Origin: Criblamydia sequanensis CRIB-18
GTDB lineage: Bacteria > Chlamydiota > Chlamydiia > Chlamydiales > Criblamydiaceae
Length of the DNA: 64,000 nt
Assembly (NCBI RefSeq): GCF_000750955.1
Contig: NZ_CCEJ010000003.1
Span: 62,001 to 126,000, forward strand
Reading direction: 5' to 3'
Part shown: positions 35,206 to 44,001 of the stretch, in pieces
Position numbering within the stretch: position 1 is the stretch's first letter
Layout: every line of letters starts with the position of its first letter
Made by a program: the position numbers and the translations under genes
The notes under the pieces: generated by a model
Database searches by the model: none
What the model was told of the DNA's origin: nothing
The model's input: the letters and a program-made list of their open reading frames with translations, nothing else

Positions 35206-36384
35206 ATGGGGGAGAAAGAATTAGAGCATCATTTTTTATTAGGGTCAACCTCCTGGACGGTGCGCGCTTTAAACAAAGATAAGAAAGGAGCCCTGGCCAT
35301 AGAGGCCAATTCCAAATACGGGCAGGTTTTCTTTATAAAAGATGAAAATGAAAAAACCGCCTTCCAGGAAATTAAATCTCTCGTAGAGGGGAAAAAAAAA
35401 CTATTAAAAGTATTTGCAAGCCCCGATATTGATCTTGACCTTATTCGTCATTCAAAAGCTTATTCTCAAGAAGAATCCTCTCTTATTTTGCCGATTTTTC
35501 AAAATGACCTCAAGGGTTCCTCCCTTTCAGACAACCTACGGGGAGTTTCTCACCATGATTTAAATAAAATAATGCATTATGAACAGGTGTCAGCGCTTCT
35601 TGAGATCGCGGAATACTACGGAAATTATCTAGAAACTTATTCAAAAGAAATTAAGCCTGAATCCTTTGAGAAATATGAATTTGAATGGCGTTTAAAAGAC
35701 GTTTATCATGAAACTTCATCAGCTTTATTAAAAGCCTCCTTAAAAGAAGAAAAAAAGCTTGTGTTTGCTTACTCTGATTTAGACGCTTATTCTAAAGATT
35801 TGATTGAGAATGAGAAAAAGCTTTTGTTTCAGAGAAACATTTTGGCTGAGAAACTCAAAGAAATAAAAGCATCTCTTGTCTTTTTAGTTCAATCCTTAAC
35901 CGCATTAAATGAGAAAGATCCCAATTTATTAAAATTGGCGAGATCGGCGAATTTTCTTTTAATGCTTTTAGAAGAAAAAAATTTTATCTCCGAAGATAAA
36001 ATCTTAAAGTGGATTTCCTTCGATCTTATTTTGCTTTTTTGGGCTAAGGATTTAGAAATGACTGTCCTAGACTGTCAATTCAATCAAAAAAATGAAGGCT
36101 TTTTAGCTTTTCTTCTAGATATTTCATTTATTAGCCTTAAGGATTTATTTTCTATAGACGAGCTTGCAGCTTTTGTATTTTCAATAAATGGCAAAGAAAC
36201 TGAATCTCTGAGGAAAATAAAAGCTATTTTACAATTACATTTCTTTACCGCTTTAAGAGAGTCTTTAAACTACTATCCCACTCATGAAAATAAAACTTTG
36301 GAGTTATTAGATCCCGAGTTTTCTTATCTTATAAATAAGGAAAATGAAGAACAGGCTTATAGCCTCCTGAGCCATTTTTACTAA
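35206..36384 (+). CDS. Hypothetical helical protein, 392 residues
   Basis: No family recognised. The first ~100 residues read as alternating strands (FLLGSTSWTVRALN, GQVFFIKD, KLLKVFASP); the rest is helical with leucine-rich amphipathic stretches (SLVFLVQSLTALNE, FLAFLLDISFISL). There is no signal peptide or clear membrane helix, and no catalytic motif. It stands between a divergent orphan and a co-directional alpha-CTD-like gene. The three probably form a lineage-specific group. Confidence 0.6.
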   Translation: MGEKELEHHFLLGSTSWTVRALNKDKKGALAIEANSKYGQVFFIKDENEKTAFQEIKSLVEGKKKLLKVFASPDIDLDLIRHSKAYSQEESSLILPIFQNDLKGSSLSDNLRGVSHHDLNKIMHYEQVSALLEIAEYYGNYLETYSKEIKPESFEKYEFEWRLKDVYHETSSALLKASLKEEKKLVFAYSDLDAYSKDLIENEKKLLFQRNILAEKLKEIKASLVFLVQSLTALNEKDPNLLKLARSANFLLMLLEEKNFISEDKILKWISFDLILLFWAKDLEMTVLDCQFNQKNEGFLAFLLDISFISLKDLFSIDELAAFVFSINGKETESLRKIKAILQLHFFTALRESLNYYPTHENKTLELLDPEFSYLINKENEEQAYSLLSHFY

Positions 36385-36504
36385 AAAAAGCAAAAATCAT
36401 TAAAAGAAGCTTTAAATAAATTCTTAAACAATTTCTAATAAGTATTGAGTTGATTTTTCTCAAAACCTTGTAAAAAAACCGTATTTAAACAAATTAAGAA
36501 GACC

Positions 36505-37734
36505 GTGCCTATTATCAAGAAATTAAAACGCCATTTGGAAGAATTTGTTTCAAGCGAACTCACGCCTTTGTCCGATCAAGGACTTAAGCCGGGAGTTCAT
36601 CCGTATGCTCATTTAAGACCTCAAGGCCTAGAAAAAAATAGCTCAGACAGATCCTCATTTGAGGAAACGTATAAGACTTCCTATTCTCATGGATTAGAGC
36701 AGATCTACGCCCTTGAGACGGTCGATGTCAAATCTATTCGAGTTCTTGGAAGCTCTTCAGAAAAAGAAAATCTGCAGATAGAACCTTTAGTTGAGTATTC
36801 AGATTTCGATCTTGAAAATCAGTTGGAATTTCCTTTTAAGGAAGGCCAAAGCTCTCTTGATTCTTTTCTTCTAAACGAGCCTTTAAGCGTTCTTGGTTTT
36901 TCAAAGCACACTGAAAATAATCTTAGACGCCTTGAAAAAAATCGAATTCAAGACCTTCTTAAAATTGATTTAAGGTCTTTGACCCATGTTAAAGGCATGG
37001 GACAAGGCCATATCGATGAGATACGGGAGCGTTTAAATCAATATATAGCTGGCAAACCTCTATATGGATGCAAGTTTATCGATTTCGAATCTTGGGTCAA
37101 GACCCTGCTTCCTGAAAACGAAAAGAAAAAGGTTTTTATCGTTCTTGATTATTTTGATTTGAGCCATTTGATTTCCCTTTCGCCTTTTGAAAGCGTAGAA
37201 TTAAGAAAGTTAACCGTTGAAAAAAAGCAAGAGTGGCTAGAAGACGGCCTTGATGGTTTTAGAACTGATGAGAAAAAAAGATATTTCGAAGACACATTTA
37301 AACATGTTTTAGAGTCGCTCATTGTGCCATGGATGCGACAAAGGCAAGGAATGGTTTATGGCTATGAGCTTGAAGAGCGTTTTGAGAAGCTCTCTTTAAA
37401 TCGTAGCTCTTTTAAAAAAGCATGGGCCTTTTTTCAAAAAATTTATCAGGAGAAAGGAAACCTTATCGATTCCTTTTTACCCAATAGCAAAGGATTATAT
37501 TTTGCTGATCGGAAAATTCATGAAAATTTTGAGCTTGTAAATCAAAAAGCGCTTTCATATTTTTATAGTCAAGAAGCTGAATATCCCTTCAATCAGCTTG
37601 TGGATTATATTTTAAAAGAGTTTGCTTGCAGATGGCAGGGCTTTAAAGAGGGTTTTGTCGCAAAAGCTGTTCGATCTTCACCAAGTCTTGAATTCAAAAA
37701 GGAAAAAGGCATCCTTTTATCTTATCTCAAATAA
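36505..37734 (+). CDS. Orphan with an RNA polymerase alpha-CTD-like domain
   Basis: 409 residues from a GTG at 36505 preceded by AAGAAG. Residues about 124-182 match the C-terminal domain of RNA polymerase alpha subunit in pattern: LSVLGFSKHTENNLRRL, IQDLLKIDLRSLTHVKGMGQ, then DEIRERLNQYI. This is the same order of helices and GxG-type helix-hairpin-helix as in RpoA. In RpoA this domain contacts DNA and activators. The remaining ~220 residues are helical and unknown. Other bacterial proteins carry such domains, so transcription or DNA binding is a reasonable inference, not shown. Confidence 0.6.
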   Translation: MPIIKKLKRHLEEFVSSELTPLSDQGLKPGVHPYAHLRPQGLEKNSSDRSSFEETYKTSYSHGLEQIYALETVDVKSIRVLGSSSEKENLQIEPLVEYSDFDLENQLEFPFKEGQSSLDSFLLNEPLSVLGFSKHTENNLRRLEKNRIQDLLKIDLRSLTHVKGMGQGHIDEIRERLNQYIAGKPLYGCKFIDFESWVKTLLPENEKKKVFIVLDYFDLSHLISLSPFESVELRKLTVEKKQEWLEDGLDGFRTDEKKRYFEDTFKHVLESLIVPWMRQRQGMVYGYELEERFEKLSLNRSSFKKAWAFFQKIYQEKGNLIDSFLPNSKGLYFADRKIHENFELVNQKALSYFYSQEAEYPFNQLVDYILKEFACRWQGFKEGFVAKAVRSSPSLEFKKEKGILLSYLK

Positions 37735-38167
37735 ATGCTTCTTACTTTTTTATCCTTAAAAACCAATCAGCAATATGTTATAAAATAAATATTTTACAAA
37801 TCCCATCTTGGGTAACCTCTTCACTTTCAAAAAAAAATCAAGAAGCAGAAGTTCAATATAACCACTTGCTTTGAAGTATTTTAAGAAAATTTCAAAATTT
37901 TGAAATCGCAACTTGAATAATTAATAGCAATAACTAATACTTTTTTCTCAAAAGTAGATCAATTTTGAAATTGTTTGAAAAAAAGTAAGAGGATTGTCTG
38001 CTTTGGGGATTTGTGAAAAACAAAAAAAATATTTTTTATTTTTACTTTATAATTAAAGAGATAAAGTTTTTTACAAGAATTCCTCAATTATACCTTGATT
38101 TCAACATGATTAAATTATAAAAAAAAAACTTTTCTTGATACATGATACCATGATTTTTGAGGAAGAA
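37735..38167. other. Intergenic region, 433 bp, with AT palindromes
   Basis: Strongly AT-rich, no gene. It holds an 18-bp perfect palindrome ATTTCAAAATTTTGAAAT (37889-37906) and a related CAATTT-TG-AAATTG about 60 bp downstream. A weak TTGATT-N15-TATAAA pair at 38095-38121 may be the mscL promoter. Confidence 0.5.
37889..37906. promoter_or_regulatory. 18-bp palindrome, possible operator
   Basis: ATTTCAAAATTTTGAAAT is a perfect palindrome; its half (TTTTGAAAT) recurs near 37958. Two related sites upstream of mscL suggest a dimeric regulator site, but AT-rich sequence gives such palindromes by chance more easily. Confidence 0.3.
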
Positions 38168-38602
38168 ATGTCATTTGTCAGCGTTTTAAAAGAATTTAAG
38201 GAATTTGCGATGCGTGGAAGCGTTGTTGATCTTGCGGTCGGTATCATTATTGGTGCTGCGTTTAGTCAAATAGCAGACTCACTAGTTACAGATATCCTAA
38301 CTCCTCCGATCGGCCTTATGCTAGGAGGTGTTGATTTTTCAAGCCTTGCCCTGACAATCAAGGAAGGGGGAAATGCAGAACCCTCTGTTTCCATCAGATA
38401 TGGGGTCTTTTTGAATCATGTCATCAACTTTTTAATTATCTCCTGGGCAGTTTTCATTCTTGTAAAAGGGATGAATTCGTGGAGACGGAGAGAAAAAGAA
38501 AACCGAAAAACAATAAAATGCCCCGAGTGTCAGATGGAGATTCCTGGCAACGCCAAAAAATGCGGTCATTGCTGGTCTGAATTCAAGAAGGCCGCCTTTT
38601 AA
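38168..38602 (+). CDS. mscL: Large-conductance mechanosensitive channel with C-terminal zinc ribbon
   Basis: 144 residues from the ATG at 38168 (GAGG 6 bp upstream). Two upstream in-frame starts (TTG 38135, ATG 38150) would add residues not seen in MscL. The N-terminal helix and TM1 are standard: LKEFKEFAMRGSVVDLAVGIIIGAAF; TM2 follows at about 81-101. MscL opens under membrane tension to release solutes during osmotic downshock. After TM2 the normal helical bundle is replaced by a zinc ribbon (CPEC, then CGHC, about 118-134). Confidence 0.9.
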   Translation: MSFVSVLKEFKEFAMRGSVVDLAVGIIIGAAFSQIADSLVTDILTPPIGLMLGGVDFSSLALTIKEGGNAEPSVSIRYGVFLNHVINFLIISWAVFILVKGMNSWRRREKENRKTIKCPECQMEIPGNAKKCGHCWSEFKKAAF

Positions 38603-38616
38603 TCGAAGGGTATCTT

Positions 38617-39294
38617 TTGGATAAGCTTTCCCAATTTGAAGAAACTATTCCAAGTTGCAGGCTTTGCCCAAGGCTTGTAACTTTTCGAGAGAAAGTCGTC
38701 CCAAAACCTAAATTTGAAGATGAAACGTATTGGAGAAAACCGGTTCCTGGGTTTGGTGATACAAAAGGGTGGCTTCTGATTTTGGGTCTTGCGCCTGCCC
38801 CTCACGGCGGAAATAGGACGGGCCGTCTTTTTACAGGCGATCTCTCAGCAAAGTTTTTAATAAACGCTCTTTATGAAACCGGTTTTGCCAATCAAAGAAC
38901 GTCTGAATATAGAAACGATGGTCTTATTTTGACAGGCTGTTTTATGACAGCTGTGGTTAAATGTGTGCCTCCGAATAACAAACCTTTGCCAAAAGAAGTC
39001 TTGGTCTGCAGCTCGACTTATCTTCACAAAGAAATCTCTTTATTAAAAAACTTAAAAGCCGTCTTGTGTCTTGGCCATTTGGCTTATGATGCTTACTTCT
39101 CCTACATGAGAACAATAGGGGAGTTTAAAAAAGTCCCTTTTAAATTCGGCTTAAAAGTTTCCTTTGATGCTTATCCGAAGCTTTATGCCTCCTACCACCC
39201 AAGCCCTCAAAATACAAATACGGGCAAGTTAAAATCAGAAGATTTTATTCACCTCTTGGAAAGAATCAAAAGCGATCGTAAAACGCTCATTTAG
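38617..39294 (+). CDS. Uracil-DNA glycosylase, family 5 (UdgB-like)
   Basis: 225 residues from a TTG at 38617 (GAAGGG upstream; no alternative ATG before conserved sequence). It shows PVPGFGDTKGWLLILGLAP, HGGNRTGRLFTGD and the late YASYHPSPQNTNTG segment, all typical of UDGb (family 5), plus an N-terminal CRLCPRL pair. With later cysteines these bind an Fe-S cluster. The enzyme removes uracil, and in this family other deaminated bases, from DNA. It starts 14 bp after mscL; its 3' end overlaps the convergent DUF4383-like gene by 8 bp. Confidence 0.85.
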   Translation: MDKLSQFEETIPSCRLCPRLVTFREKVVPKPKFEDETYWRKPVPGFGDTKGWLLILGLAPAPHGGNRTGRLFTGDLSAKFLINALYETGFANQRTSEYRNDGLILTGCFMTAVVKCVPPNNKPLPKEVLVCSSTYLHKEISLLKNLKAVLCLGHLAYDAYFSYMRTIGEFKKVPFKFGLKVSFDAYPKLYASYHPSPQNTNTGKLKSEDFIHLLERIKSDRKTLI

Positions 39295-39661
39295 AAGCGG
39301 GCTCAAGAAAACTAACTAATATAAATAAACACCCGATGAGTGTGTGAAAGAAGTTTCCCTGAAAGCTGTTGGCCATAAATCCAAGCAAGGGGTAGCCGAA
39401 GTGAAGAAGGCCAAGCACTCCCATAAACAAATAGACAAAACCAAAAATTCGAAAAAAAGCAAAAGGGACCTTATCACCGCTATAACTTGCGGCGGCGGCG
39501 GCTAAAGCTGTAAAAAGATGGAAAAAATTTAGAGGGGGATTCACGGCCATCCATCCAAAAAGCCGACCGTCTATTACTGCGTAAGGAACAAAGCTAAAAA
39601 GGGCAAGAAAGAGAAAGGAAATAGCAGTGACAAGAGATAAAATCCTTAGTGTAAATGACAT
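39287..39661 (-). CDS. DUF4383-like membrane protein
   Basis: 124 residues from the ATG at 39661 (MSFTLRI). A longer frame from TTG 39727 would add a charged lead without a ribosome binding site. Four hydrophobic helices are visible, with VNPPLNFFHLFTALAAAAAS and FGFVYLFMGVLGL, a pattern I associate with DUF4383 membrane proteins of unknown role. Its start lies 85 bp from the divergent secreted-protein gene. Confidence 0.6.
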   Translation of the reverse strand: MSFTLRILSLVTAISFLFLALFSFVPYAVIDGRLFGWMAVNPPLNFFHLFTALAAAAASYSGDKVPFAFFRIFGFVYLFMGVLGLLHFGYPLLGFMANSFQGNFFHTLIGCLFILVSFLEPASK

Positions 39662-39745
39662 AAGCTTTGACTTGTTTTGGGTTGAAGGTTCTTTTTTAAG
39701 AAAACTATAACCATGATATAATATCAAGTAATCAAGGAGGCCGCC

Positions 39746-40201
39746 ATGAATGGTTTACCTTCTTTTATCTTAAAGATGTTCCTCCCCTTGGCATTATTTT
39801 TCTTACCGATACATGGATTTGATCTTAACGCTTTCACAATTGAACCGGTAAAGATCAAAAAAAGAGGGGAGCCTGCCGCAACATCTGTTAATCAATCGTT
39901 TGACCCGCAGCTTGGATTTGCCGATTGCGTCAAATACATGGGGTATCGCCCGATTGGCCTTGACCGTTACGCTATGCGTTTTTTTAACTCTTGCGCAGAG
40001 AGGGTCAATATTAATATTTGCGTTCTAAAAGATGATGGCTCAACCAAGCTCTACCGCAGCATAAGAAGAGTTCCGGTAGCAGGTAATATGGATATTTATA
40101 CACTTCCGGGAGATGCTCCTCCAAGATCGATTAAGATGGCTTATGGGTACTCTTTGCCTGCCATCCCAAGGCCTTGCACCCCTGATAGCCCGACCGGTTA
40201 A
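39746..40201 (+). CDS. Secreted hypothetical protein
   Basis: 151 residues with a signal peptide (about 8-24, ending IHGF) and a mature part with five cysteines (in FADCVKYMG, NSCAE, NICVLK, RPCTPD and others), suggesting disulfides in the periplasm or outside the cell. A strong AAGGAGG ribosome binding site precedes the ATG. No domain recognised. A TATAAT at 39717-39722 could be its -10 box. The 3' end is followed by three successive hairpins, the last a strong terminator. Confidence 0.6.
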   Translation: MNGLPSFILKMFLPLALFFLPIHGFDLNAFTIEPVKIKKRGEPAATSVNQSFDPQLGFADCVKYMGYRPIGLDRYAMRFFNSCAERVNINICVLKDDGSTKLYRSIRRVPVAGNMDIYTLPGDAPPRSIKMAYGYSLPAIPRPCTPDSPTG

Positions 40202-40245
40202 CTAACCTTAAGCTGAAAGACTGAACATCTGACAGTTTAGGTTAG
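40202..40245 (+). other. First hairpin of a structured 3' region
   Basis: CTAACCTTAA pairs with TTTAGGTTAG around a 24-nt loop, directly after the stop of the secreted-protein gene. A second hairpin, AGGAAGG/CCTTCCT, follows at 40250-40270. Confidence 0.5.
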
Positions 40246-40275
40246 GCCAAGGAAGGTTTAAAGCCTTCCTGCGCA

Positions 40276-40322
40276 AACAAAACCTTTTTCAATAAGTGTT
40301 TGGAAAAGGTTTTGTTTTTTTT
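40276..40322 (+). terminator. Strong rho-independent terminator
   Basis: CAAAACCTTTTTC and GAAAAGGTTTTG form a long stem followed by nine or more T. Confidence 0.9.
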
Positions 40323-40373
40323 TAATTCTTGTTAAAATTATCGATATTTTTTCTCAAAACTTGGGTTTGCAAA

Positions 40374-42638
40374 ATGGCTTTTGAATTAGAGACTGTTGAA
40401 AAAAAAATGATAGAAGAACTCTCTTCTGAACTTAAAATCTCGAAAATTTCTTTCGCATCGGTTCTTAAACTGCTTAAGGAAGGCAACACCATTCCTTTTA
40501 TCGCACGTTATAGGAAGGAAGCGACCGGAAATTTAGACGAGGTCGTCATACGGGCAATTGACGAGAAAAGCCGCTATTTTATGGAAGTCGAGGAAAGAAG
40601 AAAAACTATCCTTGAGTCTATTGAAGGGCAAGGAAAACTAACAGAAGAGTTAAAAAAAGCCATCCTGGAATGTAAAACTAAAAATGGCCTTGAGGACCTT
40701 TACTTGCCTTATAAACCCAAGAGAAGAACAAGGGCCATGATTGCAAGGGAAAAGGGGCTGCTTGGTCTTGCGATGAGAATTTGGGAGCTTCCTAATGAAG
40801 GCCATCCTTTAAAGGAAGCGGAAAGCTATATTTCGGTAGAAAATGAAGTGGATAGCGCTGAAAAAGCACTTTCTCTTGCAAGAGACATTGTTGCAGAGCT
40901 TTTTTCTGAACTTCCACTCTTAAGAGAGGAGCTGAGGCAGTTCTTTTTTGACACAGGAGTGGTTTCTTCTAAAATTATCGAAGGAAAAGAACAGGAAGGA
41001 ATCAAATTTAAAGATTATTATGACTTTAAAGAAAAAGTTTCCAAAATTCCCTCTCACCGCTTTTTAGCTATTCGAAGGGGAGAAAAAGAAAATATCTTGG
41101 ATTATAACATTCTTATAGAAGAGGAAGAAATTTTTAATAAAATGCTTAATCTTCAAAAGTGGCATTTAAAATCCCCGTTTTCTGAAGAATATCGGCAAGC
41201 TGCTAAGGATGGCTTTAAGCGGTTAATGATGCCGGGTATTGAAACGGATGTAAGAGTTGAATTAAAACAAAAATCAGATAGGGCAGCGGTTGATGTTTTT
41301 GCCGAGAATTTGAAGCATTTGCTTATGTCTTCGCCTTTTGGTAGCAAAAAAGTGCTTGGGATTGATCCGGGACTAAGGACTGGCTGTAAATTGGTTGCAA
41401 TCGATGCGACGGGCGCTTTTTTAGAGAATGAGACGCTTTATTTGACCCAAGGCGAAGAAGCTAAAAAAAGAGCCAAGCTAACTCTTCTTAAATTTATAAA
41501 ACAATATGAACCTGAAGCGATTGCCATAGGCAATGGAACTGCCGGAAGGGAGACCGAAACTTTTGTCAAAGAGGTCTTAGCACAAAACAATCTTAAAGAC
41601 ATTATTGTGGTTTCGGTTAATGAATCCGGGGCAAGTGTTTATAGCGCCTCTGAAAATGCTAGAGAAGAGTTTCCTGATCTTGATTTGACAGTCAGGGGAA
41701 GCATATCCATTGGAAGAAGGCTTCAAGACCCGCTTGCTGAACTTGTTAAAATCGATCCGAAAGCGATTGGTGTCGGTCAATACCAGCATGATGTTTTTCA
41801 ACCGTTGCTTCAAGAACAACTTTCCCATGTCGTTGAATCATGCGTGAATAAAGTTGGTGTCGAGTTAAATACTGCAAGTGTCGAGTTATTGTCTTACGTC
41901 TCGGGAATAGGCCCTTCCATGGCAAAAAAAATAGTCAGCCACAGAACGGCTCAAGGGGCATTTAAATCTAGAACCGACTTATTGAAAATTTCCGGATTCG
42001 GGCAAAAAACTTTTGAGCAGGCAGCCGGGTTCTTAAGGATTCATGGCGGCAATAACCCCCTTGATGCTTCTCAAGTTCATCCTGAAAGATATGACGTTGT
42101 GGAAGCCATTGCAAAAGACTTAAATGTCCCTTTAACAAACTTAATTGGCAATGACAAGCTTTTAACCCAAATTAATTTAAAGAAATTTATTAATAAAGAT
42201 CTTGGTGAGCTCACCCTTTTAGATATCATCGAAGAATTAAAAAAGCCGGGACGCGACCCAAGAAACGCTTTTGAAAGACCAATTTTTAGAGATGATATTT
42301 TAGAAATGAAAGATTTAAAACCCGGAATGATTCTTGAAGGTATCGTTACAAACGTGACTGAGTTTGGGGCTTTTGTGGATATTGGCGTTCACCAAGACGG
42401 TTTAGTCCACGTCTCTCATCTTTCGGACCGATTTATCAAAAATCCAAGGGAGGTGGTTACTCCGGGTCAAAAAGTAAAAGTAAAAGTCCTCGAGGTCGAT
42501 ATTCCAAGAAAAAGAATCTCTTTAACTTGCAGGTTAAATGAGAGGGAAGCTCCTGCTACCCCAAAAAACACTAAGGATGCAAAAGCTGCAAAACCGGGAG
42601 GAAAACCCTTTTTTAAGTCCCCTTTTGATAGTTTGTAA
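40374..42638 (+). CDS. tex: Tex-like RNA-binding transcription accessory protein
   Basis: 754 residues from the ATG at 40374 (MAFELE), where the family begins; the frame extends 15 codons upstream without conserved sequence. It shows the N-terminal helix-turn-helix (IPFIARYRKEATGNLDE), the YqgF/RNase H-like domain (VLGIDPGLRTGCK), the IGVGQYQHDV motif, a helix-hairpin-helix region (ASVELLSYVSGIGPSMAKKIV) and a C-terminal S1 domain (GMILEGIVTNVTEFGAFVDIG). Tex binds nucleic acid and affects transcription in several bacteria. Length is normal. A copy of the dispersed repeat follows it. Confidence 0.93.
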   Translation: MAFELETVEKKMIEELSSELKISKISFASVLKLLKEGNTIPFIARYRKEATGNLDEVVIRAIDEKSRYFMEVEERRKTILESIEGQGKLTEELKKAILECKTKNGLEDLYLPYKPKRRTRAMIAREKGLLGLAMRIWELPNEGHPLKEAESYISVENEVDSAEKALSLARDIVAELFSELPLLREELRQFFFDTGVVSSKIIEGKEQEGIKFKDYYDFKEKVSKIPSHRFLAIRRGEKENILDYNILIEEEEIFNKMLNLQKWHLKSPFSEEYRQAAKDGFKRLMMPGIETDVRVELKQKSDRAAVDVFAENLKHLLMSSPFGSKKVLGIDPGLRTGCKLVAIDATGAFLENETLYLTQGEEAKKRAKLTLLKFIKQYEPEAIAIGNGTAGRETETFVKEVLAQNNLKDIIVVSVNESGASVYSASENAREEFPDLDLTVRGSISIGRRLQDPLAELVKIDPKAIGVGQYQHDVFQPLLQEQLSHVVESCVNKVGVELNTASVELLSYVSGIGPSMAKKIVSHRTAQGAFKSRTDLLKISGFGQKTFEQAAGFLRIHGGNNPLDASQVHPERYDVVEAIAKDLNVPLTNLIGNDKLLTQINLKKFINKDLGELTLLDIIEELKKPGRDPRNAFERPIFRDDILEMKDLKPGMILEGIVTNVTEFGAFVDIGVHQDGLVHVSHLSDRFIKNPREVVTPGQKVKVKVLEVDIPRKRISLTCRLNEREAPATPKNTKDAKAAKPGGKPFFKSPFDSL

Positions 42639-42700
42639 AGTTAATATATAAATTATTTTAAAAATTAACTTTAGTTAATTACTTTTATGTATTATACTAG

Positions 42701-42798
42701 TAAACTTCTTCTTTCTAAACTCGTCTTTGATTGGAAAAATGGGCAGATGCCAATAACAGCTTTTTTAACCCTTGAATGGAGTTTTCGAAAGAAGTCTA
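42701..42798 (-). repeat. Full copy of the dispersed repeat (98 bp)
   Basis: Left end TAAACTTCTTCTTTCTAAACTC runs on as GTCTTTGATTGGAAAAATGGGC; right end CTTGAATGGAGTTTTCGAAAGAAGTCTA (in two parts). End and core match the reverse complement of the copy at 53648-53803, including GCCAATAACAGCT versus GCCACTAACAGCT. Confidence 0.75.
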
Positions 42799-42834
42799 AT
42801 GTTTTTAGGATTGTGATTTTATTAAAGGAATAAA

Positions 42835-43965
42835 ATGAAGCGTCTTGCTTTTGATTTAGAAGAAAAAGAGTGGATGGATTGGCTTTTGCAAAGAGGGGAA
42901 AAGCCTTTCAGGTCAAAACAAATTAGAGAATGGCTTTTTCAAAAAGATGAGAATGACCCTCTTCTTTTTACAAATCTTCATTTGCCTTTAAGGGAAGCTC
43001 TCAAAGCTGATTTTGATTTTGATCTGCCTGTTGTTGACGCTCGTCTGGAGTCAAAGGACGGCTCTGAAAAATTTCTTTTACTTTCGAAAGACAATCAGCT
43101 TTTTGAAATGGTGATCATGCCTTCAGACCATCGCATCACCCTTTGCGTCAGTAGTCAAGTAGGGTGTAGAATGGGATGCACTTTCTGCCAGACTGGAAAA
43201 TTGGGCTTTAAGCGAAATTTAACCCGGGGCGAGATTTTATCCCAAATTATCTTGGCAAATCGAAGGCTTAAAGAGAAAGGGCTTGAGCGAAAAGTTACGA
43301 ATGTAGTTTTTATGGGTATGGGAGAGCCTTTAGACAATTATGAAGAAGTGGTCGCTGCTTGTAAAACTTTAATTGCGAAAGACGCATTTCATCTTTCAAA
43401 ATCAAAAGTGACCATCTCCACTTCGGGACTTGTTCCTGAAATTGAGCGTTTAGGCAAAGATTTGCCTGTCAGGCTTGCTATTTCCCTTCATCAAACAAAT
43501 GATGAAAAACGATCCGAGATCATGCCGATAAATAGACGCTACCCGCTGCCTGTTTTAAAAGAAGCCCTCCTGAATTACCCAGCGCCTGATCGTTTAGGAA
43601 TTACTTTTGAATATGTGATGATTAAGGGAGTCAATGACTCCCTTCTCGATGCGAAAAGGCTCGTTCATTTTCTCCATGGCATAAAGGCAAAGGTCAATCT
43701 GATCCCGATGAATCGATTCCCGGGAAGCTCAATGACAACTGCCGAAGAAGAGGCGGTAGAACAATTTCAAAGGTACCTTAGCGAAAGGTCCATCCCTGCG
43801 CCTGTTCGCTATAGCAGAGCGCAAGATGTCAGCGGAGCTTGCGGCCAGCTTGCCGCTAAAAAACAAAATGAACTAGATATGGACCCAAGGGTTTTGGCAA
43901 AAGAGAGAAGAATCGAAGATAAATTTGCCAAGACAACTTTTGGGCAAAAAAAATCGCTTGAATAG
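42835..43965 (+). CDS. rlmN: Dual-specificity 23S rRNA/tRNA adenine-C2 methyltransferase
   Basis: 376 residues. The radical-SAM cluster motif CRMGCTFC has Cys111, Cys115 and Cys118. GMGEPLDNY and the NRFPG motif follow, and the C-terminal catalytic cysteine lies in DVSGACGQL. RlmN methylates A2503 of 23S rRNA and A37 of some tRNAs, improving decoding fidelity. AAAGGA precedes the ATG. Length is normal. The 3' end forms one arm of a hairpin shared with the convergent lipoprotein gene. Confidence 0.95.
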   Translation: MKRLAFDLEEKEWMDWLLQRGEKPFRSKQIREWLFQKDENDPLLFTNLHLPLREALKADFDFDLPVVDARLESKDGSEKFLLLSKDNQLFEMVIMPSDHRITLCVSSQVGCRMGCTFCQTGKLGFKRNLTRGEILSQIILANRRLKEKGLERKVTNVVFMGMGEPLDNYEEVVAACKTLIAKDAFHLSKSKVTISTSGLVPEIERLGKDLPVRLAISLHQTNDEKRSEIMPINRRYPLPVLKEALLNYPAPDRLGITFEYVMIKGVNDSLLDAKRLVHFLHGIKAKVNLIPMNRFPGSSMTTAEEEAVEQFQRYLSERSIPAPVRYSRAQDVSGACGQLAAKKQNELDMDPRVLAKERRIEDKFAKTTFGQKKSLE

Positions 43966-43993
43966 GAATTTTAACGAAGGGCTATTCAAGCGA
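43944..43993 (-). terminator. Terminator of the lipoprotein gene, inside the rlmN end
   Basis: TCGCTTGAATAG (43954-43965) and CTATTCAAGCGA (43982-43993) are perfect 12-nt complements. Read on the minus strand the stem is followed by eight T. On the + strand there is no T-run, so it serves mainly the minus-strand gene. Confidence 0.75.
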
Positions 43994-44001
43994 GGTAAAT
44001 T

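Noticed and set aside
38135-38167. Upstream starts (TTG, ATG) for mscL
   Set aside because: The ATG at 38168 matches the MscL N-terminus and has the best-placed ribosome binding site.
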